A DNA stretch of 64,000 bases from Flavobacterium aquidurense (GCA_900107365.1 FNPS01000002.1:124001-188000); one strand, 5' to 3'. Positions 43,227 through 52,592 are shown, counted from the first letter of the stretch. The notes: generated by a model not told the origin, from the sequence alone. Translations and numbers: made by a program.

Positions 43227-45506
43227 ATGAATATCAAAAAAATTTTAATTGCAACAGTGGCTCTATTGGGAGTTAGTACTTCCATCATAGCACAGCATGA
43301 ACCTATTCAGCCTTTTCAGGGAAAGATTGGAAAAACGCTTGACGAATCTACTCAATGGTGGCCCGAAAAAGTAAAAGCTAAGAAAGATGCACCAAATGTA
43401 TTATGGATTTTGCTGGACGATGTTGGTTTTGGCGCTTCATCAGCTTTTGGTGGTTTAGCAGAAACACCAAGCTTTGAAGCCCTTGCTAACGATGGTCTGC
43501 GTTATACCAATTTTCATACAACAGGTATCTGTAGTCCAACACGAGCTGCATTATTAACTGGACGAAACCATCACAAAGTAGCAATGGGACATCATGCCGA
43601 ATTAGGAATAGGTGAACCTGGTTATTTAGGTGAAATTCCGTTAGAAGCCGGAACAGTTGCTGAGATTTTTCGTGAAAATGGTTACAATACCTTTGCACTT
43701 GGTAAATGGCACGGTATACAACCAGCACAGCAAAGTCTGACTGGTCCGTTTAACCGTTGGCCAACCGGACGTGGATTTGAGCAATTCTATGGGTTCATTG
43801 GTGGTGCAACAGATCAATGGCACCCACAACTTGTTGATGGTATCAATGATGTCAATATTGAACCTAACACCAAACATTTGAACGAATTATTGGCAGATAA
43901 GGCCATTTCGTACATTGCAAATCAAAAATCAACCGATCCTGAAAAACCATTTTTCTTGTATTATGCTACAGGTGCAACCCATGCCCCACACCATGTTGCC
44001 AAAGAATGGAGTGATAAATACAAAGGCAAGTTTGACAAAGGTTGGGATTGGTACCGCCAAGAGGTATTCAACAGACAAACAGCTCAGGGATTATTACAAA
44101 AAGGAACTGTTTTGCCTCCGCGTCAGGCAGGTGTTCAGGAATGGAATAGCCTATCCGCAGATGAGAAAAAAGTATTTGCCCGTTTCATGGAAAATTATGC
44201 AGGTTACCTTTCGTATACTGATCACGAAATTGGCCGCGTAATCGATTTTTTAAAACGTTCCGATTTACTTGATAATACAATCATTTTCTTAGTAATTGGA
44301 GATAACGGAGGAAGTAAAGAAGGAACTTATACAGGATCATTGGGGATAAGTTCAGGAGAACGCAGTCTTACTGGTGATGTACCATTTTTGCTTGAAAATC
44401 TGGATAAAATCGGAACAGAAAATACAAATCCTAATTATCCATTAGGCTGGTCTCAGGCTTGTAATACCCCCTTTAGATACTGGAAAAGCGACGCCAACAG
44501 TGAAGGAGCCACACACAATCCGTTGATTGTTAGCTGGCCAAAAGGAATAAAAGAAAAAGGAGGTATTCGCACACAATACAGTCATGTTTCAGACATTTTA
44601 CCGACAACAGTTGAGCTTACAGGAGTTACCGTTCCTGAAGTTATCAATGGCTATCCGCAATGGCCTATACAGGGAACAAGTTTTGCTTTTTCTTTAAATG
44701 ACGAAAAAGCACCAACACGTCATCATGTTCAATACTATGAACTTCATGGTGGCCGTTCGATTTATAAAGATGGCTGGAAAGCAAGTGTTTATCATCCTCG
44801 AAATTTTTCTGGTGAAACTGGCACAGATCCAAATTTTAATCCGAGACCTTTCAGTCAGGACAAATGGGAACTTTATAACCTGAATGAAGATTGGAATGAA
44901 ATCAATGATCTTGCTGCAAAGTATCCGGAAAAGCTAAAAGAACTTCAGGATTTGTTTGATAGCGAAGCCAAAAGCAATAACGTATATCCTTTACACAGTT
45001 ATCAGGAAGGATTGGCCAAGCCAGTTATTAAGCCAAAAACGGTAATTCTTGAAGGAACATCTCAAAAAATCCAGGTAAATATTGGAAAAGGAGCTGTAAC
45101 CATTACGGCCAATATCGAAACTGCTGCAAAAACTGATGAAGGGGTTATATTCGCAAATGGAGGTTTATTGGGCGGTTCAAGCCTCTATATCAAAGGAGGG
45201 AAATTACACTATCTTCTTAATAATGGAGTGGATCAAAAAATCCTGACGGCATCAAAACCAATTCAGGCCGGTAAAAACACCATCAAAATTGAATATCCAG
45301 ATTCGAAAAATATTGCATTGTTTCTAAATGGCGAAAAAGTAGCTGAAGAGCGTAATATCATCCGTGGAAAATACATTAACAGTATATCAGGTGAAGGACT
45401 TAGCGTTGGTCGAGATTTAAATTCGCCAGTCACCAAAACCTATCCTGCGCCGTTTGATTTTAAAGGAAAAGTTACCAGGATTGTGATTGAACAAAGCGTG
45501 CAATAA
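43227..45506 (+). CDS. S1-family arylsulfatase with C-terminal LamG-like domain
   Basis: The 759-aa protein has a signal peptide (MNIKKILIATVALLGVSTSIIAQ), then LLDDVGFGASSAFGG and the formylglycine motif C102-S-P-T-R with AALLTG. GKWHG, TGATHAPHH and IGDNGGSKEG complete the catalytic part. After about residue 610 a beta-rich domain follows (ITANIETAAKTDEGVIFANGG, FLNGEKVAEE, DFKGKVTRIVIE), resembling a LamG/concanavalin module. It may bind carbohydrate or the polymer substrate. A similar module is on the sulfatase at 48161. Confidence 0.92.
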   Translation: MNIKKILIATVALLGVSTSIIAQHEPIQPFQGKIGKTLDESTQWWPEKVKAKKDAPNVLWILLDDVGFGASSAFGGLAETPSFEALANDGLRYTNFHTTGICSPTRAALLTGRNHHKVAMGHHAELGIGEPGYLGEIPLEAGTVAEIFRENGYNTFALGKWHGIQPAQQSLTGPFNRWPTGRGFEQFYGFIGGATDQWHPQLVDGINDVNIEPNTKHLNELLADKAISYIANQKSTDPEKPFFLYYATGATHAPHHVAKEWSDKYKGKFDKGWDWYRQEVFNRQTAQGLLQKGTVLPPRQAGVQEWNSLSADEKKVFARFMENYAGYLSYTDHEIGRVIDFLKRSDLLDNTIIFLVIGDNGGSKEGTYTGSLGISSGERSLTGDVPFLLENLDKIGTENTNPNYPLGWSQACNTPFRYWKSDANSEGATHNPLIVSWPKGIKEKGGIRTQYSHVSDILPTTVELTGVTVPEVINGYPQWPIQGTSFAFSLNDEKAPTRHHVQYYELHGGRSIYKDGWKASVYHPRNFSGETGTDPNFNPRPFSQDKWELYNLNEDWNEINDLAAKYPEKLKELQDLFDSEAKSNNVYPLHSYQEGLAKPVIKPKTVILEGTSQKIQVNIGKGAVTITANIETAAKTDEGVIFANGGLLGGSSLYIKGGKLHYLLNNGVDQKILTASKPIQAGKNTIKIEYPDSKNIALFLNGEKVAEERNIIRGKYINSISGEGLSVGRDLNSPVTKTYPAPFDFKGKVTRIVIEQSVQ

Positions 45507-45535
45507 TTTATTCTAAACGATAAATAAGAAAGTAT

Positions 45536-46801
45536 ATGAAATCAAAATATTCAATCATTGCAGCTCTGCTGTTATACGGTGTTACCACATTTGGTCAGAA
45601 CAAATCCGAAGCTGATTTTTTTAACGGCAAACAACTGTTTTCGACTGTCCAAAAATATGTTTCACTTGGCGAACACCGCACCGGAACACCAACCGATCTG
45701 GCAACTTCAGATTGGTTGGGTAAGGAACTTGCTTCTTATGGATACGATGTTAAATATCTCGAATTTCCTATTCGACAATTCTTCCCGGAGAAAGTATCAT
45801 TATCAAGCGGAAAAGAAACTATAAAAGCCTTTCCTCTATGGTGGGTAAACGAGAGCATTAATCGAACCGTGACCGGTACCCTTGTTGAAGCAGATAAAGT
45901 TAAAGCGTATACCAAAAGTAATATCGCCCTAATTCATCTTCCGCTTAAACAACAAAAAGGGAATCCAAAAAAATATATAGATTCAATTATTAATCTGGGA
46001 GTTAAGGGTATAATTGCTATAACCGACAATCAGTCGGGAGAAATTGAAGCCTATAATACCAATAAAGATCAGCAGCCGTGGAAAGTGCCAATTATTTTAA
46101 TTGCTCCAAAAGACAGTGCTAAGGCGTTGGCGTTTGTAAAAAACGGCGCAGCAGTTACTTTGGCCATAAATGGGACTTTTAAAGAGGTAAAAGGCCGCAA
46201 TGTTTACGGTACAATTGGAAACGGCGAACAATACATTGTAATCTCCACTCCTATTAGTGGTTGGTTTACTTGTGGTGGAGAACGGGGTTCAGGTATTGCC
46301 ATTTGGTTGTCATTGGCCAAATGGGCAGCTTCCTTAAAATCGAAATATACCTTTGTGTTTACGGCTAACTCAGGTCATGAACATGCTTTTAAAGGCGCAC
46401 ATGAATATTTGGAACGAAATGCACCGCCAGTAGAAAAAACGCATCTGTGGATTCATTTTGGTGCAGGTGCAGCAACGCTGGAATTTAAAAACACCCCTTC
46501 AGGATTAGTAAAACAAACCAATGCTGATCCTAAACGAAGATTCTTCTTTAATGATCCGGTAAAAAACTCCTTCAACACTGCTTTTACCGGAATTAATGCA
46601 GTAAAGTTTTTGGCGAATGAAAATCCGGGTGGAGAACTTATTTATGTTGCCCAAAAAGGATATAAAAGATTTGCAGGTGTGTCGTATGCTCATCCGTTTT
46701 TTCATGTAAAAACCGATGATGCCAATACTACTTCTCCTGAAATTTTGGAAGAAACAGCAAAGGCTTTTAGAGATTTTATCAAAGAGGACAGTAAACAGTA
46801 A
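45536..46801 (+). CDS. M28-like aminopeptidase-fold secreted protein with degenerate metal site
   Basis: The 421-aa protein has a signal peptide (MKSKYSIIAALLLYGVTTFG). An M28-like start (TVQKYVSLGEHRTGTPTDLATSDWL) follows, then a PA-like insertion (about 115-215) and a late segment ANSGHEHAFKGAHEYLERNAP. Where M28 enzymes have the zinc ligands H-x-D...D, this protein reads STPISGWFTCGGERGSG. The usual His and Asp ligands are therefore not visible and peptidase activity is doubtful. Its neighbours, a sulfatase and an enolase-superfamily enzyme, suggest a role on a sulfated substrate or its glycan. Confidence 0.65.
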   Translation: MKSKYSIIAALLLYGVTTFGQNKSEADFFNGKQLFSTVQKYVSLGEHRTGTPTDLATSDWLGKELASYGYDVKYLEFPIRQFFPEKVSLSSGKETIKAFPLWWVNESINRTVTGTLVEADKVKAYTKSNIALIHLPLKQQKGNPKKYIDSIINLGVKGIIAITDNQSGEIEAYNTNKDQQPWKVPIILIAPKDSAKALAFVKNGAAVTLAINGTFKEVKGRNVYGTIGNGEQYIVISTPISGWFTCGGERGSGIAIWLSLAKWAASLKSKYTFVFTANSGHEHAFKGAHEYLERNAPPVEKTHLWIHFGAGAATLEFKNTPSGLVKQTNADPKRRFFFNDPVKNSFNTAFTGINAVKFLANENPGGELIYVAQKGYKRFAGVSYAHPFFHVKTDDANTTSPEILEETAKAFRDFIKEDSKQ

Positions 46802-46811
46802 AACGGAAAAA

Positions 46812-48089
46812 ATGAAAATAGGAACATCCAATTCTTCACGACGATCGTTTTTAAAAATAGCCGGATTGGGCGCTGTTTTGCCGCTTGTTCCATCAGTAAT
46901 GAGTGCTTCGCCTGATTTCCATCCAGAGTCAACTTTTGGAAATAAGCTTTTGGTAACTGACATTAAAGTCTATAATGTAAAAGTTAACCAAAGAGGAAGC
47001 TGGTATTTCATTGAACTGATTACTGATAAAGGTTTATCCGGATTTGGTGAAGCGTCGCATGCCTTTGGTGGTCTTTCTGGTGAAGGAGACAAAGCACTGC
47101 ATAAAGAACTGTCTTACTTTTTTGAACTTGTAAAAGGCCAATCGCCGTTCAACATTGAACAATTCAGGCAACTTGCGTGGAAGAAATCGCTTCAGTCCAA
47201 AATTTCCGGAACAGCATTTAGCGGCATTGAACAGGCACTTTGGGATTTAAAAGGCAAAGCTCTGGGTGTTCCGGTATATGAACTACTGGGTGGTAAACTG
47301 AGAGATACTGTGAAAGTATATGCCAATATAAACCGTGCCAACAATGATAAAGAAAATAGCGGACACCGATCAGTAGCTAACTTTCAGCGCAACGCCGAAG
47401 AAGCTATGAAAAATGGATTCAAGGCAGTTAAATTGGCTCCTTTCGACGAAATGGCTCCGTTAACATCTTCCCCTTCAAAGTTGAAAGCTGATATTGACTA
47501 TGCAGTGAATTGTATTCAAACAATTCGCCAAACCATTGGTAATGACATTGAATTGCTTATCGATGTTCATAGTCATTTAAACCGTGATTTAGCCATCGAA
47601 ACTGCCAAAAGGCTTGAGTCCTATAATCTTTACTGGTTTGAAGAACCTGTAAATCCGGAAAAATTTGTTCAGGAGACAAAAGAAATTAAAGACAATATCA
47701 AGCAAAATCTGGCAGGAGGTGAAGCCATTTTTGGAGTTCAGGGTTTTGCCCCTTTGCTTCAGGCAAATGCATTGAGCATTATTATGCCAGATGTAAAACA
47801 TTGTGGCGGCGTACAGGAGTTGAAAAACATCGCGGCCATAGCGAATGCTTTAGGCCAAGTACGTGTTGCACCACATAACCCAAGCGGACCAGTTGCAACA
47901 GCAGCTTCGGCACATTTGTGCGCGAATATCCCAAATTTTGCCATTCTCGAATTTGCTTATGGTGAAGTGCCATGGCGTGCCGAACTTCTTAGTCCTCCGG
48001 AACAGTTTGTAAACGGCAATATTGTCGTAAATGACAATCCAGGTTTTGGCTTTACACTGAATAAAAAATTGATTGACACTTTGCTTTAA
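46812..48089 (+). CDS. Enolase-superfamily (mandelate racemase/dehydratase-like) enzyme with Tat signal
   Basis: The 425-aa protein begins with a twin-arginine signal (SSRRSFLKIAGLG). It carries the muconate-lactonising/mandelate-racemase barrel: KAVKLAPFD (base Lys), LLIDVHSHL (Asp ligand), LYWFEEPVNP (Glu ligand), LAGGEAIFG (Glu ligand) and VAPHNPSGP (His). These Mg enzymes abstract a proton next to a carboxylate, and many dehydrate sugar acids. Export by Tat is unusual for the family, and places the reaction in the periplasm. I used the ATG at 46812, after the M28-like gene stop. Confidence 0.82.
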   Translation: MKIGTSNSSRRSFLKIAGLGAVLPLVPSVMSASPDFHPESTFGNKLLVTDIKVYNVKVNQRGSWYFIELITDKGLSGFGEASHAFGGLSGEGDKALHKELSYFFELVKGQSPFNIEQFRQLAWKKSLQSKISGTAFSGIEQALWDLKGKALGVPVYELLGGKLRDTVKVYANINRANNDKENSGHRSVANFQRNAEEAMKNGFKAVKLAPFDEMAPLTSSPSKLKADIDYAVNCIQTIRQTIGNDIELLIDVHSHLNRDLAIETAKRLESYNLYWFEEPVNPEKFVQETKEIKDNIKQNLAGGEAIFGVQGFAPLLQANALSIIMPDVKHCGGVQELKNIAAIANALGQVRVAPHNPSGPVATAASAHLCANIPNFAILEFAYGEVPWRAELLSPPEQFVNGNIVVNDNPGFGFTLNKKLIDTLL

Positions 48090-48160
48090 AATATTCATAA
48101 AACTAAAATGGATACAAATTACATCAAAGAGGAAATAATATAACATTAAAAAAAATTACA

Positions 48161-50476
48161 ATGAATAAAATAATTTTCAAAACTGGGATTAGTATGCTTT
48201 TCGCATCTTCCCTATTAATGAATACCTATGGACAGCAATCGGGACAATTAACTTCAGATAAAGAATTTAAGGGAAAAATCGGAAGGACCGTCGCTGAGTC
48301 GCAAGAGTATCATCCCGAAAAGAAAAAAGCTCCGGCGGGAGCACCAAACGTAGTGGTTTTTCTTATTGATGATGCAGGTTATGGTACTGCAAGCGCCTTT
48401 GGAGGACTTATGGAAACGCCGGTATTAGACAGTTTGGCCAATAACGGCCTTCGTTATACCAATTTTCACTCAACGGGCGTATGTTCTCCTACACGTGCAG
48501 CATTGCTAACGGGTAGAAACCATCATTCGGTACACATGGGAACACTGAATTACAGTTCGAGCGGTTTTCCTGGTTATGATGCAATTATGCCTGCAGATAA
48601 AGCAACGATTGCAGAAGTTTTACATGAAAATAATTACAACACCTTTGCCGTGGGTAAATATCATGTGGCTCCGCTTAATGAAATTACTTCAAATGGACCT
48701 TTTGACAGATGGGCCGTAGGGCGTGGTTTCGATCATTTCTACGGATTTCAATTAGGTCATACAGATCAGTATCATCCGAACTTATACGAAGATGCGAAGG
48801 TGATTGATATTGAACCCAACAGCAAACATTTGACTACTTTATTGGCCGATAAAGCCATCAGCTATATTGCCAATCAGAAATCGATCGAACCAGAAAAACC
48901 GTTTTTTCTTTATTTTGCTACGGGCGCCATTCATTCTCCACATCAGGTAGATAAAAAATGGAGTGACTTGTACAAAGGAAAATTCGACAAAGGTTGGGAC
49001 TGGTATCGTGAAGAAGTATTTGCACGTCAAAAAAGATTGGGTGTAATACCTGCTAATGCTATATTACCAGATCGTGATCCAACTGTGAAAGCATGGGATA
49101 GCTTAACACCGGAACAGAAAAAAGTTTATGCTCGCTTTATGGAAGTATATGCCGGATTTTTAACGCATGCCGATTATGAATTTGGACGCATTGTTAATTA
49201 TTTGAAAGAAATAGGACAGTCAGATAATACGGTTATTTTGGTAAGTATTGGAGATAATGGATCAAGTCATAGTCCAACCAATGGAACTTTGAATGGCTAT
49301 ATAAGCAGTTTAGATGAAGATAAACAGGTTGCTGAATTGTATAAAAATATTGATAAAATAGGAACAGAACATTCCTTTGAAGATGCTCCTTCAGGATGGA
49401 CACAAGCTACAAACACACCTTTCCGTTTATGGAAGGCAGATCCTAATAGCGAAGGAGGAACACATCAGCCGCTTATTGTCTATTATCCAAATGGCGGATT
49501 TAAAAAAGGCGAAATTCATACACAATATGGACACGTAATTGATATCGCCCCAACTATTTACGAACTAACTGGCGCAAAAGTTCCCGAAGTAATCAAAGGC
49601 TACAAACAACAACCAATAGAAGGTACCAGTTTGGTTTACTCCTTTAAAAATGCCGAGGCGCCAAACCGCCATACTGTTCAGTATTACGAACTTTTTGGAA
49701 AACGAGCGATTGTAAAAGAGGGTTGGAAAGCTTCGGTTTTTCACAAATCGGGAACAGATTTCTCTAAGGATGTTTGGGAACTCTATAATCTGAATGATGA
49801 TTTTAACGAACGTATCGATTTGGCTGCTAAATACCCTGAAAAGGTAAAAGAATTACAAGCTTTATTTGATGCCGAAGCAATTAAATACAACGTATATCCA
49901 TTAAGTGACAATGCATTAGGACACAGCGCCGGAGGAAGAGAACGCAGCCCCTATGGATTGAAAAACAAAGTAGTTTTATATCCTGGGATTGATCAGCTTC
50001 TTACTTACAGCGGACCACAATTTCAAAATGATCCCTTCACAATCACTGCTGATATCGAACTAAAATCAAAAACAGAACAAGGCGTTCTTTTTGCTTCCGG
50101 TTCTGAATTTGACGGACTAAGTTTATTTATTAAAGATGGTAAATTCATTGTAGCACATAACACAGGAAGTATCATTAAACATTTGGAATCGAATATTCCA
50201 GTACCTGTTGGAAAATCGAAACTAAGATTTGAATTCAACTATATTGAACCTGCAAAAGGCAACAAAGACCGTAATCTTCCTGCCGGAACAGAATCAATCT
50301 ATATCAACGATCAAAAGGTAGCAGAAAGACCAATTGTAGCATCCGAAGGTAGAATTGCGATTTATAAAGACGGTATTGATGTAGGTGCAGATCGAAATTC
50401 TCCTGTTTCAGACAAATATAAAGTTCCATTCAATTTCACAGGAAAACTGAATAACGTTACCATAGAATATAAATAA
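48161..50476 (+). CDS. S1-family arylsulfatase with C-terminal LamG-like domain, second copy
   Basis: The 771-aa protein has a signal peptide (MNKIIFKTGISMLFASSLLMNTYGQ), then FLIDDAGYGTASAFGG and C108-S-P-T-R with AALLTG. GKYHVAP and IGDNGSSHS follow. A C-terminal beta-rich module (about 610-771: ITADIELKSKTEQGVLFASGS...INDQKVAERP) is related to the one on the 43227 enzyme. C108 is the only Cys I see. It ends the second susCD block and is followed by a strong terminator. Confidence 0.92.
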   Translation: MNKIIFKTGISMLFASSLLMNTYGQQSGQLTSDKEFKGKIGRTVAESQEYHPEKKKAPAGAPNVVVFLIDDAGYGTASAFGGLMETPVLDSLANNGLRYTNFHSTGVCSPTRAALLTGRNHHSVHMGTLNYSSSGFPGYDAIMPADKATIAEVLHENNYNTFAVGKYHVAPLNEITSNGPFDRWAVGRGFDHFYGFQLGHTDQYHPNLYEDAKVIDIEPNSKHLTTLLADKAISYIANQKSIEPEKPFFLYFATGAIHSPHQVDKKWSDLYKGKFDKGWDWYREEVFARQKRLGVIPANAILPDRDPTVKAWDSLTPEQKKVYARFMEVYAGFLTHADYEFGRIVNYLKEIGQSDNTVILVSIGDNGSSHSPTNGTLNGYISSLDEDKQVAELYKNIDKIGTEHSFEDAPSGWTQATNTPFRLWKADPNSEGGTHQPLIVYYPNGGFKKGEIHTQYGHVIDIAPTIYELTGAKVPEVIKGYKQQPIEGTSLVYSFKNAEAPNRHTVQYYELFGKRAIVKEGWKASVFHKSGTDFSKDVWELYNLNDDFNERIDLAAKYPEKVKELQALFDAEAIKYNVYPLSDNALGHSAGGRERSPYGLKNKVVLYPGIDQLLTYSGPQFQNDPFTITADIELKSKTEQGVLFASGSEFDGLSLFIKDGKFIVAHNTGSIIKHLESNIPVPVGKSKLRFEFNYIEPAKGNKDRNLPAGTESIYINDQKVAERPIVASEGRIAIYKDGIDVGADRNSPVSDKYKVPFNFTGKLNNVTIEYK

Positions 50477-50487
50477 GATTAGAAAAA

Positions 50488-50527
50488 AAGCGATCAATTC
50501 ACACGACTTGATCGCTTTACATTTTTT
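50488..50527 (+). terminator. Intrinsic terminator closing the sulfatase array
   Basis: AAAGCGATCAA pairs with TTGATCGCTTT around a TTCACACGAC loop, followed within a few bases by ATTTTTT. It starts about 12 bases after the last sulfatase stop. A sister terminator with the core AAAGCGATTG is at 59231-59264. Confidence 0.85.
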
Positions 50528-50582
50528 CTATTTTCTACACTCTATACTCTATTTTCTATTAAACAATAACCATTAATTTAAA

Positions 50583-51845
50583 ATGTCAACTCAACCAAAA
50601 AAAATTACCATTCACGAAGACTGGACAGTCGTAATTCTGGGATTTATAATCATCGGGATTTCGTTATTTATTTTCCTTCCCGAAGTTCCCGTTTTCAAAT
50701 GGTCCAACGGGACCGATTTAATTTCAGATGTTTTTGATTTCGAAAATTTAAAAATCCTCGGAATACAATTTTTATATCTGATTTCAATTGGTGCTTTCGG
50801 TGCTTTTTTGATTGGAAAATCAGTTAAATATTTTTTACTGGTTTTTCCAATTGTTTATATTCTAACTGTTCTCGCTCTGATTATTGCAGGAAATACTGAA
50901 GTAAAAGCACTCAATTTGGAAGCCGTAATTTTCAGTTTGATAATTGGTTTGGCTATTGGAAATTTTTTGAAACTTCCTGAATGGTTTCGCTCTGCCCTTT
51001 CTACAGAAGTTTTTGTGAAAATCGGATTGGTTTTGCTGGGAACAAGTGTGATTTTTTCAGATATTTTAAAGGCAGGGGCATTAGGATTAATTCAGGCTTT
51101 GATTGTGGTTTTATCTGTTTGGTATTTTGCTTTTTGGCTTTGCCGAAAATTAAAAGTAGATGATGAATTGACCATGATGATTTCGAGTGCCGTTTCCATC
51201 TGTGGTGTCTCTGCAGCAATTGCAACTTCCGGCGCAATCAAAGGCGATTCAAAAAAACTGTCTTATGTGATTTCGATTGTATTGGTAACCGCCATTCCAA
51301 TGATGATTTTCATGCCGATAATTGCCAAATATTTCAATTTCCCTGAAGAAGTAACCGGCGCCTGGCTCGGAGGAAGTATTGATACTTCGGGAGCTGTTGT
51401 GGCTTCTGGAACTTTGGTGGGCGAAACAGCTTTAAAAATTAGCACCATTGTTAAGTTTTCTCAAAATGTATTGTTAGGATTAGCAGCATTTGCAATCTCA
51501 GTTTACTGGACGTACACGCATAATAATTCGGCGGAAGCCAAAGAATCAAAACCTACCTTAAGCGTTATTTGGGAGCGTTTTCCAAAATTTGTTATTGGTT
51601 TTATTCTGGCTTCAATTGTTTTTTCTTTTTTCCTTACTTCTGAAGTTCGGGACGCAGTAAAAGACAGTTTAAAAAATTTGCAGGGAATCTGGTTTGCATT
51701 AGCCTTTACCAGCATTGGCTTAGAAACTAATTTTAAAGATTTGCTTCAAAATAATAGCAGAAAACCTTTGTATGCCTTTTTAATTGCACAATTGTTTAAT
51801 GTGATTGTGACTTTGATTATTGCTTTTCTATTGTTTGGAAAATAA
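50583..51845 (+). CDS. YeiH-family putative sulfate/sulfite exporter
   Basis: The 420-aa protein has about eleven hydrophobic segments and the conserved SVSICGVSAAIATSGAIKGD, GAWLGGSIDTSGAVVASGTLVGE and FSQNVLLGLAAF blocks of the UPF0324/YeiH family. Members are linked to sulfite or sulfate export. Placed between a sulfatase array and cysteine genes, it could relieve excess oxyanion after desulfation. The substrate is inference from family and neighbours. Confidence 0.85.
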   Translation: MSTQPKKITIHEDWTVVILGFIIIGISLFIFLPEVPVFKWSNGTDLISDVFDFENLKILGIQFLYLISIGAFGAFLIGKSVKYFLLVFPIVYILTVLALIIAGNTEVKALNLEAVIFSLIIGLAIGNFLKLPEWFRSALSTEVFVKIGLVLLGTSVIFSDILKAGALGLIQALIVVLSVWYFAFWLCRKLKVDDELTMMISSAVSICGVSAAIATSGAIKGDSKKLSYVISIVLVTAIPMMIFMPIIAKYFNFPEEVTGAWLGGSIDTSGAVVASGTLVGETALKISTIVKFSQNVLLGLAAFAISVYWTYTHNNSAEAKESKPTLSVIWERFPKFVIGFILASIVFSFFLTSEVRDAVKDSLKNLQGIWFALAFTSIGLETNFKDLLQNNSRKPLYAFLIAQLFNVIVTLIIAFLLFGK

Positions 51846-52051
51846 AATTAATCTCGCAAAGGTGCAAAGTTTTTTAAGCCACAGATTAAAAGATTTTAAT
51901 GATTTTTTTCAAAGTTGCGTAGGAACGAACTATTTGTAGCAGCGGATTTTAATCCGTTGAAGCGCGTAAGTTTAAATGCAATATTATAAAAGCGTTTCTA
52001 TTTAAGACAAAAATAGAAACTATTTTATTCATATAGATCTGCTTATGTTAG

Positions 52052-52133
52052 ACATAGCCCAAGGTTTCAACCTTGGGAGCGGGAGAAACGGCTATATGCA
52101 TTGTGTTCCCAAGGTTGAAACCTCGGGCTATGT
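52052..52133. repeat. Large inverted repeat (CATAGCCC...GGGCTATG)
   Basis: Arms 52052-52078 (ACATAGCCCAAGGTTTCAAC...) and 52107-52133 (its near-perfect complement) face each other across 28 bases. Upstream, 51846-52050, there are scraps of other intergenic repeats and no gene. Confidence 0.75.
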
Positions 52134-52173
52134 TTAATCATTTCTTTAAAATTCCCTTTTCAACACTGATAAA

Positions 52174-52259
52174 GTCATTTCGAGGAACGAGAAATCACAT
52201 CCAGAGAGCGACGCACTGTGTGTCTTCACTTTATGTGATTTCTCGTTCCTCGAAATGAC
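52174..52259. repeat. REP-like inverted repeat copy 5
   Basis: GTCATTTCGAGGAACGAGAA faces TTCTCGTTCCTCGAAATGAC as perfect 20-bp ends. ATCACAT/ATGTGAT extends the stem. It is the tidiest member of the family in the window. Between it and the promoter at 52434 is AT-rich DNA without a gene. Confidence 0.8.
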
Positions 52260-52433
52260 AAAAATCCGTTAAATTCTTTCCTCAAATCTAAAGCATGTAT
52301 AAAATGTATTTAAAATTACATTTTATATATGCTTTTTTTAATTATGATCTAAGCAAAAAACAAATTCAAACAACTAATAATCAATAAATTAAATTTAAAA
52401 ACGCTCTTTTTTTAAAAAATAATTACATATTTA

Positions 52434-52481
52434 TTTGGATATCTTTATATTAAATTTAACTTTGTCTATAGATTTAGTAGA
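52434..52481 (+). promoter_or_regulatory. Promoter with TCTAT-N7-GTAGA element (sulfatase-cys-encapsulin operon)
   Basis: TTTG (52434-52437), 19 bases, TAACTTTG (52457-52464), then TCTATAGATTTAGTAGA (52465-52481). Boxes, spacing and downstream element repeat those at 17163-17210, whereas the flanking DNA has diverged. Confidence 0.72.
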
Positions 52482-52505
52482 GTTTAAAACCTAAAGAGCT
52501 ACATT

Positions 52506-52592
52506 TTGAAAACAACAGCAAACAGATTAAATTACATTCTTCTTAAAAATCACACCTATAACAGCCTTTGTTATATGTGCAGCTGTTGCTAA
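52506..52592 (+). CDS. 28-aa cysteine-rich leader peptide (long form), second copy
   Basis: This TTG-initiated ORF reads MKTTANRLNYILL at the start and TYNSLCYMCSCC at the end. Its length equals that of the copy at 17248-17334. Conserved residues are MKTT, a central Leu and Lys, TYN, and C-Y-M-C-x-C-C. A stop in the same frame just upstream (in GTTTAAAAC) limits the start to TTG or the preceding ATT. It controls, I infer, the sulfatase, cysE, cysK and encapsulin genes downstream. Confidence 0.7.
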   Translation: MKTTANRLNYILLKNHTYNSLCYMCSCC

